A stretch of 35,325 nucleotides of DNA, taken from positions 1-35,325 of IMG/VR virus record IMGVR_UViG_3300035660_001483. One strand, 5' to 3'. The position numbers and the translations under genes were made by a program. Of the stretch, positions 8,135-13,378 are shown in pieces (the first letter of the stretch is position 1; every line of letters begins with the position of its first letter). Under the pieces are notes generated by a model. That model did no database searches. It had not been told where the DNA came from and saw only the letters and a list, made by a program, of their open reading frames with translations. This stretch comes from a virus.

Positions 8135-8244
8135 GAAGGAAGTCATGGGTCCTACCAGGCGCCGGCCGGCAGGCGGCGGCGCGTGGAACAGCCGCACTAG
8201 AAAAGAGAGTTTGTTTCCCGTGTCAAAACTGAAGGAGAAGCCCA

Positions 8245-9579
8245 ATGGACATTGAACTGCGCGACGTCAGCTCCCTGAAGCCCTACGAGCATAACCCCCG
8301 GCAGAACGACGAGGCCGTCGAGGCCGTGGCGAACTCCATCCGGGAGTTCGGGTTCCGCCAGCCCATCGTGATCGACGCCGACGGCGTCATCATCTGCGGC
8401 CACACCAGGTGGAAGGCGGCGAGGAAGCTCGGCCTCGAGAAGGTGCCCGTGCACGTGGCGCGCGACCTCTCGCCGGAGAAGGTCAAGGCCTACCGCCTGG
8501 CTGACAATGCCACGGGCGACCTGGCGGAATGGGACTACGAGCTCCTGCCCATCGAGCTCGAGGAGCTGAAGGAGGTCGGCTTCGAGCTGGGGCTCCTGGG
8601 CTTCAGCGAGGACGGCCTGGCCAAGGCGCTCGATGCAGGCGGCCTGAAGGAGGGCCTGACCGACCCCGACCAGGTGCCCGAGCCGCCCGACGAGCCGACC
8701 ACGCGCCCGGGCGACCTCTGGCTCCTGGGCGAGCACCGCCTCCTCTGCGGAGACGCCGGCAACGCCGCTGACGTGGACCGGCTCCTGGACGGTGCACCGG
8801 TCCACCTCGTCAACACCGACCCGCCCTACAACGTGCGGGTTGAGCCTCGCAGCTCGACTGCCATCGCCGCTGGCCTGAGCAGCTACCCCGACCTCAGCGG
8901 CCAGATGCACCACCAGGCCTTCGACGTGGCCCGCGGCGTGGTGGACCCCGCCAGGGCCCAGAAGAAGATGCGCCCCAAGGACAGGCCGATGGAGGGCGAC
9001 TTCGTCTCGGACGAGGAGTTCGCGGCGCTGCTCAGGTCCTGGTTCGGCCAGATGGCACGCGTGCTCGGGCCGGGGCGGTCGTTCTACATCTGGGGCGGCT
9101 ACGCCAACATCGGCAACTACCCGCCCGCGTTGCGTGAGAGCAGCCTGTACTTCACCCAGACCCTAATCTGGGTGAAGGAGCACCCAGTCCTGACGCGCAA
9201 GGACTTCATGGGCAACCACGAGTGGTGCTTCTACGGCTGGCGGGAGGGGGCCGGGCATGAGTTCTTCGGGCCTCCGAACGTCACCGACGTCTGGAGCGTG
9301 AAGAAGGTGAGCCCGCAGAAGATGGTGCACCTGACCGAGAAGCCCGTCGAGCTGGCGGTGCGGGCCGTCCAGTACTCGAGCCGCCCGGCTGAGAACGTCC
9401 TGGACCTGTTCGCCGGGAGCGGCTCGACGCTGATCGCCTGCGAGCAGACGGACAGGCGGGCGTTCTTGATGGAGATTGATGCCCTTTACTGCGACGTCAT
9501 TGTCCAGAGGTGGCAAGAGTTCACAGAGCGGAAAGCAGAAAGGAGATCAGATACATGCGTCACACGTCTGGGCTCTTAG
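8245..9579 (+). CDS. ParB-domain DNA amino-methyltransferase
   Basis: 444 residues. N-terminal ParB/sulfiredoxin-like nuclease domain (about 1-90; LKPYEHNPRQND, GHTRWKAARKLG), then an N4-cytosine/N6-adenine methyltransferase. Seen: catalytic TDPPYN (Asp192-Tyr195) preceding the AdoMet-binding LDLFAGSGSTL (about 387-397), the order of the beta-type amino-methyltransferases. TEKPVEL, a typical helix before motif I, is also present. AAGGAG lies eight bases before the ATG. Phage enzymes of this fusion type are usually orphan methylases that protect or mark DNA; no cognate restriction gene is visible. The stop overlaps that of the convergent zinc-ribbon gene by three bases. Confidence 0.9.
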   Translation: MDIELRDVSSLKPYEHNPRQNDEAVEAVANSIREFGFRQPIVIDADGVIICGHTRWKAARKLGLEKVPVHVARDLSPEKVKAYRLADNATGDLAEWDYELLPIELEELKEVGFELGLLGFSEDGLAKALDAGGLKEGLTDPDQVPEPPDEPTTRPGDLWLLGEHRLLCGDAGNAADVDRLLDGAPVHLVNTDPPYNVRVEPRSSTAIAAGLSSYPDLSGQMHHQAFDVARGVVDPARAQKKMRPKDRPMEGDFVSDEEFAALLRSWFGQMARVLGPGRSFYIWGGYANIGNYPPALRESSLYFTQTLIWVKEHPVLTRKDFMGNHEWCFYGWREGAGHEFFGPPNVTDVWSVKKVSPQKMVHLTEKPVELAVRAVQYSSRPAENVLDLFAGSGSTLIACEQTDRRAFLMEIDALYCDVIVQRWQEFTERKAERRSDTCVTRLGS

Positions 9580-9950
9580 TGGCGCTTTTGCGCACAACGG
9601 CGGCAGAGGAACCTGCCGTGGCTGATCTTCTGAAGCGAGATGAGGAGACTGTCTTCCTCCCAGCAAGTCGTGCAGAACGGGCCTGGGCCGAGGCCTTGGA
9701 CGCTCTCGGTCAGGTAGTAGAGGCCGTTCCTGAACTCGACCTTGCTGTGGAGGTCGGCCTTCTCGCGCAGCTTCTCGAGCTGGCTGCGAAGCTCGATGTT
9801 CTCCGCGCGCAACTCGGCCATCTCGCCCTTGAGTTGGGCCGCTCCGAGCCGGAGGTCAGCGATGGCTTCCTGAAGCTCCGCGTCATGGAGTTTCTGCGCG
9901 ACCTTGTAAGCCTTCTCGACAGCCGACAAGACGTTGTCAAGGACTGCCAT
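9576..9950 (-). CDS. Coiled-coil protein with C-terminal zinc ribbon
   Basis: 124 residues: a long helical coiled coil (about 10-68, heptads such as LRAENIELRSQLEKLREKA), then GLYYLTESVQGLGPGPFCTTCWEED and LCRRCAQKRH. This gives two CxxC pairs forming a zinc ribbon. Such small proteins recur in phages, mobile elements and bacterial genomes; their function is unknown to me. The ATG is preceded on the minus strand by AGGAGG at eight bases. It is the last minus-strand gene, separated from the upstream operon by a strong hairpin terminator, so it should need its own promoter in the 150-base gap. I see only a weak candidate there (TTGCTC-17-TAGTCT). Confidence 0.75.
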   Translation of the reverse strand: MAVLDNVLSAVEKAYKVAQKLHDAELQEAIADLRLGAAQLKGEMAELRAENIELRSQLEKLREKADLHSKVEFRNGLYYLTESVQGLGPGPFCTTCWEEDSLLISLQKISHGRFLCRRCAQKRH

Positions 9951-10099
9951 AGCCGCGCCTCCTGTGCCGTTGAGTTGCTTCGGCTGTCCATCGACTTCGG
10001 GAATCCCCTCTGCGAGCGGCTACAGACTATCGCAACGGTGATGCTCGAGCAAGAAGCGGGCGTCGTGTTCGAGGATGTGCCCTCAGAACTGCAAGAGAA

Positions 10100-10124
10100 C
10101 ACCCCGGCCGGTGCGGCCGGGGTG
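10100..10124 (-). terminator. Hairpin terminator of the minus-strand operon
   Basis: Perfect 11-base stem CACCCCGGCCG with a three-base loop. On the minus strand it is followed by TTCTCTT, a modest U-rich tract. It lies 24 bases after the stop of the HARE-HTH gene, so it fits an intrinsic terminator for that operon. No U-tract follows on the plus strand. Confidence 0.65.
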
Positions 10125-10147
10125 AAAGGGGGAAGTGTGTGATGGCC

Positions 10148-10726
10148 TCAACGCGTCAGCTCGAACCTGCCGCGGGCGGTCTTGCGGAAGCGGGCATCGT
10201 CGCCCTTCTTCTGTATCTCGCGCAGGACGGCGGCGTAGACGGTCGCCGCCGGCGTCTTGCCTCCGGTCTTCCAGTAGCCCTTCTCAAGGGCGCGCTCGAC
10301 GATGGCCTTGCACGAGAGCGGCTCGCCGGCCTCCTCGAGCACCTTCGCCGCGGCGTCCAGGCCGCTCATCGCGCCGTCGCCGTCCACGGGCGCGCGTGTG
10401 GCGAGCTTCTTGGCCTTGGTAGCCTTGGCCTCGCGCTTGGCCTTCTTTGCGCCCCTGGCGCCCCCGGTAGCCCGTGGCGCCCGCCCATCGGCCGGCGGGC
10501 AAGCGTCAGGTTCCTCGGGTGCGAGCGCCGCCTCGCCGCGGCCCAGGTAGTCGTCCCAGAGGCACCGGAGCCGCCCGGCGCTCTTGACGCGGACCTGGCG
10601 GTTCGTCTGCTGGTTCGTGCCGACCCACCCGCCCGCCGGATGCTCCTCGTCGATGACGACCGGAGCCATCTTGTCCGAAACCTTCACGGCATACACCTCG
10701 CCAACGCGCACTTCGGCCTTCTTCAT
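10148..10726 (-). CDS. HARE-HTH domain protein
   Basis: 192 residues. The N-terminal half (about 1-60) is a small beta-rich domain with VRVGEVYAVKVSDKMAPVVI and WDDYLGRG. The middle is a disordered, Lys/Ala-rich linker (KKAKREAKATKAKK). The C-terminal 70 residues (GLDAAAKVLEEAGEPLSCKAI... to FELT) match the winged-helix HARE-HTH domain found in RNA polymerase delta, ASXL and several restriction or DNA-modifying proteins. DNA binding is therefore likely. GGAGG lies eight bases before the ATG. Odd: residues around ACPPADGRAP come from repeat copy R3 inside the linker. Role in the accessory operon is unknown; a regulator or nucleoid-type protein is plausible. Confidence 0.78.
   Translation of the reverse strand: MKKAEVRVGEVYAVKVSDKMAPVVIDEEHPAGGWVGTNQQTNRQVRVKSAGRLRCLWDDYLGRGEAALAPEEPDACPPADGRAPRATGGARGAKKAKREAKATKAKKLATRAPVDGDGAMSGLDAAAKVLEEAGEPLSCKAIVERALEKGYWKTGGKTPAATVYAAVLREIQKKGDDARFRKTARGRFELTR
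10480..10504 (+). repeat. CCCGCC/GGCGGGCAAGC repeat, copy R3
   Basis: CCCGCC, eight-base loop, GGCGGGCAAGC. It lies antisense in the linker of the HARE-HTH gene and is translated without breaking the frame. Confidence 0.6.
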
Positions 10727-10729
10727 CGC

Positions 10730-10969
10730 TCAGTCCTCCACCTTCTTCTTGAGGGCGTCGATGGTCGTCTGCATCGTCTGCCCGGCGCCACCGACGTAGT
10801 CATGGTCCTCGTCCAGGGCGGTCCGCATGTGCGACCACCAATAGGCCTCCGCCCAATTCCATTCCTCCGGCGCGGCGTCTTCGAGCGCGTTACGTGCGTC
10901 CTCCAGGGCCTCGATGATGCGGTCCCTGGCGTCCGTCAGGACGTCCGCCGCTTCCTCCTTCGTCATCAT
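10730..10969 (-). CDS. Hypothetical protein, 79 aa
   Basis: Small acidic helical protein starting MMTKEEAADVLTDARDRI, with an aromatic EEWNWAEAYWW patch in the middle and DHDYVGGAGQT later. No family recognised. ATG 10969 is chosen because GGAG lies eight bases upstream; the longer in-frame ATG at 10987 would sit in the stop region of the preceding gene. It is three bases from the HARE-HTH start and clearly part of the same operon. Confidence 0.68.
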   Translation of the reverse strand: MMTKEEAADVLTDARDRIIEALEDARNALEDAAPEEWNWAEAYWWSHMRTALDEDHDYVGGAGQTMQTTIDALKKKVED

Positions 10970-10983
10970 CCGGCTTGCTCCTT

Positions 10984-11268
10984 TCACTGCTCGAGCATGT
11001 CCGCCAGATACCGCGCCAGCTGGCCGACGCTGGCCAGCGACACATCAGTGCCACCGTCCGGGCCGGCGCCGTCTGCGGCGATGGCCCGCGCGACCGCGCG
11101 GAGCCCGGCCGCGTCGGTTTCCTTGCCCTGCTCTGCGAAGCCCGCTACGCAGGGCGAAGCAGAGTCCCAACCCGGCAGGCGGAGCCAACCCTCGCAGCCT
11201 TCGAGGACGTCGGCTGCGCGCCTGAGCGAGAACACCGCTTCCCAGACCTTCTGCTTCTTCGATGCCAC
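10984..11268 (-). CDS. Hypothetical protein, 94 aa, carrying a palindromic repeat insertion
   Basis: Unrecognised small protein starting VASKKQKVWEAVFSLRRAADVLEG. GTG 11268 is chosen over a longer ATG because GGAGGTGA lies five bases upstream. The middle (about WDSASPCVAGFAEQ) is encoded by a palindromic repeat at 11131-11164 that seems to have been inserted in frame into a linker. The C-terminal helix, LASVGQLARYLADMLEQ, looks conserved in style. The stop lies 15 bases before the next gene. Confidence 0.62.
   Translation of the reverse strand: MASKKQKVWEAVFSLRRAADVLEGCEGWLRLPGWDSASPCVAGFAEQGKETDAAGLRAVARAIAADGAGPDGGTDVSLASVGQLARYLADMLEQ
11131..11164. repeat. Imperfect palindromic repeat in a small accessory gene
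   Basis: CTCTGC (11131-11136) and GCAGAG (11159-11164) flank an inner CCC...GGG pair around GCTACGCA. With its flanks it shares CTGCTCTGCGAAG with the repeat at 2926-2957, on the opposite strand. It is translated in frame on the minus strand. Confidence 0.58.
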
Positions 11269-11272
11269 GGCG

Positions 11273-11530
11273 TCACCTCCCTTCCTTGCCAGCGGTTTCT
11301 GCTGGCTGTTGCGTTGGCACGTCTCTATCAGACACAAGGACCGCAAGGAGCGCAGTGCACAGGGCAGTGGCGTGATGCCGGCAGAGCAGAATCTCACGCC
11401 ATCCTCTGCCGCCAGGCACCTCGACCATCACCGTCCCTGCCGTGTGGCATTCGTCAACACAGCAGTGGTATCCCCTGACCCTGCGCACAGGCAAACCCGC
11501 CGCGCACACCTCTTGTTCTCCTGCGTTCAT
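11273..11530 (-). CDS. Small Cys/His-rich hypothetical protein, 85 aa
   Basis: Contains GYHCCVDECHTAGTV and ILLCRHHATALC, an arrangement of Cys and His residues that could bind a zinc ion. No family recognised. The C-terminus is a non-conserved tail (TQQPAETAGKEGR). The ribosome-binding site is weak (GGGAGG 12 bases away), but the gene fits exactly between its neighbours (six bases after the upstream stop, four before the next start). That supports it as a real operon member. Confidence 0.55.
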   Translation of the reverse strand: MNAGEQEVCAAGLPVRRVRGYHCCVDECHTAGTVMVEVPGGRGWREILLCRHHATALCTALLAVLVSDRDVPTQQPAETAGKEGR

Positions 11531-11536
11531 GCGCCC

Positions 11537-11797
11537 CTACGACCTCCCTTCCTTCGAGAGTTCTTCCCGCAGCCGGCGCGTCACGTCCCCCGGCTCCTGC
11601 TGGGCCAGGAAGCACAGCGCCTCAATCATCAAGCCCTGCACGTGGCTCAGGTCGCCAGCGTGTGCCCAGTTGATGCCGTCCTTCTGGGCAAACTCGGCGT
11701 GGTGGGCGACCTCCTCCTTCAGCATGTCCGCAAGTTTGTCGACGTCCCGGCGCCGCACCTCGTAGGCCGCCGCCGCCGTCTGCTTCCTCTCTGCCAT
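11537..11797 (-). CDS. Hypothetical protein, 86 aa
   Basis: Helical soluble protein (MAERKQTAAAAYEVRRRDVD...). A central GINWAHAGDLSHVQGLMIEALCFLA segment predicts amphipathic helices. No family recognised. GGGAGG five bases before the ATG is a good ribosome-binding site. The gene is packed between the 83-aa and 85-aa genes of the minus-strand operon. Confidence 0.66.
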   Translation of the reverse strand: MAERKQTAAAAYEVRRRDVDKLADMLKEEVAHHAEFAQKDGINWAHAGDLSHVQGLMIEALCFLAQQEPGDVTRRLREELSKEGRS

Positions 11798-11809
11798 GTG
11801 GGCCTCCCT

Positions 11810-12061
11810 TTAATCCGCGAGCATCTGGATGATGCGGGCGTAGTCCGCCACGTCGCCCTTGGTGCCGATGTAGCCGTCCAGAGCGTGCTGGACGCGCCGG
11901 GCGAGCTCGTCGAGGTTGGCGGTCTGGCTCGCGCCCACCACGTGCGTGTGGTCGAGCATGCCGCCGTCCCAAATCGCCACAATCACGTTGCCGCCATCGC
12001 GCGTGAACGCGGCTCGGCGCCATGCATTCCTGCCCTCTACCTCTACCCTCATCGTCCTCAT
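11810..12061 (-). CDS. Hypothetical protein, 83 aa
   Basis: Small alpha/beta protein beginning MRTMRVEVEGRNAWRRAAFT, followed by NVIVAIWDGGMLDHTHVVGA and a helical C-terminus (RIIQMLAD). No family recognised. GGAG lies seven bases before the ATG, and the gene starts 27 bases after the amidoligase stop. It is probably co-transcribed with the amidoligase; a functional link is only inferred from order. Confidence 0.65.
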   Translation of the reverse strand: MRTMRVEVEGRNAWRRAAFTRDGGNVIVAIWDGGMLDHTHVVGASQTANLDELARRVQHALDGYIGTKGDVADYARIIQMLAD

Positions 12062-12084
12062 GGCCCTCTCCTACTGGCTAGAGT

Positions 12085-12108
12085 CCGCCTACCGGCCGGC
12101 GGGCAAGC
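12085..12108 (+). repeat. CCCGCC/GGCGGGCAAGC repeat, copy R4, supplying the amidoligase stop
   Basis: CCGCC, loop TACCGGCC, GGCGGGCAAGC. Antisense to the amidoligase, its reverse complement encodes SLPAGR followed by TAG at 12089-12091. The loop sequence matches copy R5 at 28469-28492. Confidence 0.62.
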
Positions 12109-13030
12109 TCGCGTCGAACTTCCGCGCCAGGCGCATCAGCTCGCGCTTGACCGGGCGCAGCGCGCCCATGTCGTCCACCCAGCCCTCGACCGTGCAGGTC
12201 GGCTTGTAGTAGTCCTTGCGGCCGCGGGTCCAGCCCATCAGGTAGAAGAACCTCTTCATCGCCCCGGCGGCGCTCGTGCCGGCGTAGCCCGTCACCGGCG
12301 CGTCGAAGGTTGTGTCGCGCTCCAGGGCGCGCGTGGCGGCGGCCAGGGCCATCTGGACGTAGGCCGTCATCTTCAGGGCCTCGACCGTGCCGCTGAAGGC
12401 CCTGAACTCGACCGTGCGCGTAGCGCCGAAGACGTTCTGGACGTTCAGGAGCTGATACCTGTCGACGCCGGCTGCCTCAAGCCTCAAGGCCTCGGCGGTC
12501 ATCTTCTTCTTCAGGACCTCCTTCTTGCGGCCCCACGTGCCCTGCCTCAGGCTCGCGCAGTAGCGGCTGTTCTGCCGCCTGCGGCTGCCGGTAGCCCCGT
12601 AGAAGGCCATCTCGTGGTGGGCGGTCAGGTTGAGGAGGCGTCGCACCCAGTCGGCCACCTCGTCGTAGTCGTTGCCGGCGGCGCTGACCACCCCGACGTG
12701 GACGTGGAACCCGCAGGTCGGGTTGACGCGGGCGTTCATGCGCCCCAGGAGTTCGGCGACCACCTTGACCTCCTCCAGGCCCTGGCGGCCGCGGAGGACC
12801 GGGCTGACCACCTCGACGCCCTCGTAGTTGGGCAGGCGGGTGGAGAGGCTGCCATCGCGCTGGGCGTTCCAGCCTGGGGGGAACTCGCCGCCGAGCTCTC
12901 GGCCGGCGTGGTGGCCGCCGACCTGGACGGCGCCGCGGGGCAGGAAGCACTCGACCTCGACGCCGAAGGTGATGTCCTGCGCGCGCGGGTGCGGGGCCTG
13001 CGTCTGGCGCGCGGGCGGCGTGGCCTCCAT
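12089..13030 (-). CDS. Putative amidoligase (COOH-NH2 ligase family)
   Basis: 313 residues, resembling the amidoligase family (PF12224-like), ATP-grasp-related or glutamine-synthetase-fold enzymes predicted to join carboxyl and amino groups in peptides or cell-wall material. Seen: the opening strand ITFGVEVECFLP (about 20-31) with acidic metal/ATP-binding residues, TCGFHVHVG (105-113), NVQNVFGATRTVEFRAFSGT, and a helical C-terminus. GGGAG lies about nine bases before ATG 13030; longer reading frames would run into the divergent terminase genes. It is the first gene of the minus operon, after a candidate promoter at 13082-13110. The C-terminus is cut by repeat R4. The substrate is unknown; capsid, wall or small-peptide modification are all possible. 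Confidence 0.78.
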   Translation of the reverse strand: MEATPPARQTQAPHPRAQDITFGVEVECFLPRGAVQVGGHHAGRELGGEFPPGWNAQRDGSLSTRLPNYEGVEVVSPVLRGRQGLEEVKVVAELLGRMNARVNPTCGFHVHVGVVSAAGNDYDEVADWVRRLLNLTAHHEMAFYGATGSRRRQNSRYCASLRQGTWGRKKEVLKKKMTAEALRLEAAGVDRYQLLNVQNVFGATRTVEFRAFSGTVEALKMTAYVQMALAAATRALERDTTFDAPVTGYAGTSAAGAMKRFFYLMGWTRGRKDYYKPTCTVEGWVDDMGALRPVKRELMRLARKFDASLPAGR

Positions 13031-13081
13031 CTGTCCTATCTCCCTTCTCTCGCCTGTGTTACGTTCATCGTTCACGACTGC

Positions 13082-13110
13082 ATGATTGCTCGTTCCGCAG
13101 GGGACATCAA
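13082..13110 (-). promoter_or_regulatory. Candidate sigma-70 promoter of the minus-strand operon
   Basis: On the minus strand: TTGATG (complement of 13105-13110), 17-base spacer, AATCAT (complement of 13082-13087). Each box matches four of six consensus bases. It lies about 50 bases upstream of the amidoligase ATG in the divergent intergenic region. Confidence 0.4.
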
Positions 13111-13167
13111 GGCTTTTCCGCCAGACTCGGCGAGATTCCGGCATGTCGCAAGTGGGCCGGGTTGAAA

Positions 13168-13182
13168 GGCATGTGACATGCC
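13168..13182. promoter_or_regulatory. Palindrome GGCATGTGACATGCC over the start of the small terminase-like gene
   Basis: Perfect seven-base arms around a central G, covering the ATG at 13178. A further half-site GGCATGT lies at 13140-13146, 28 bases upstream. It is placed as an operator would be, between the divergent operons. Which protein binds it is unknown; the HTH proteins next door are candidates. Confidence 0.4.
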
Positions 13183-13378
13183 CGAAAAGAAACCTCTGAA
13201 TCCGATGGCCCTGACGCTCGACGAGGCGGCCAAGACGCTCGGCCTGCCGCGCGAATGGCTGGAGGAGGACCTGGCGGCGGGGGCGCCGCGGAACGCCGAC
13301 GGGACCCTCAACCTGGTGCACTACGCGGCGTGGCTGAACGCGGCCGGGCGGGAGGACGCCGATGCCGAGCCCGCCTGA
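13178..13378 (+). CDS. Nu1-like helix-turn-helix protein, possible small terminase subunit
   Basis: 66 residues with a helix-turn-helix/wing pattern: ALTLDEAAKTLGLPREWLEEDL, then DGTLNLVHYAAWLNAAGR. This resembles the DNA-binding fold of small terminase subunits (lambda Nu1-like), which recognise the packaging site. Its position just before the large terminase supports that role. The domain is visibly similar to residues 17-70 of the large subunit itself. AAGG lies about eight bases before the ATG. The stop overlaps the terL start by 17 bases. It is shorter than a classical small subunit and lacks an oligomerisation tail, so it may only bind DNA. Confidence 0.62.
   Translation: MPEKKPLNPMALTLDEAAKTLGLPREWLEEDLAAGAPRNADGTLNLVHYAAWLNAAGREDADAEPA

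Noticed and set aside
9510-10142. A 210-codon plus-strand frame after the methyltransferase
   Set aside because: Antisense to the coiled-coil/zinc-ribbon gene, which has an ideal SD and two CxxC pairs.
10139-13165. A 1008-codon open frame on the plus strand
   Set aside because: It is antisense to seven minus-strand genes, most with good ribosome-binding sites and two with recognisable families (amidoligase, HARE-HTH). Its translation has no motif and is an effect of high GC with few stop codons.
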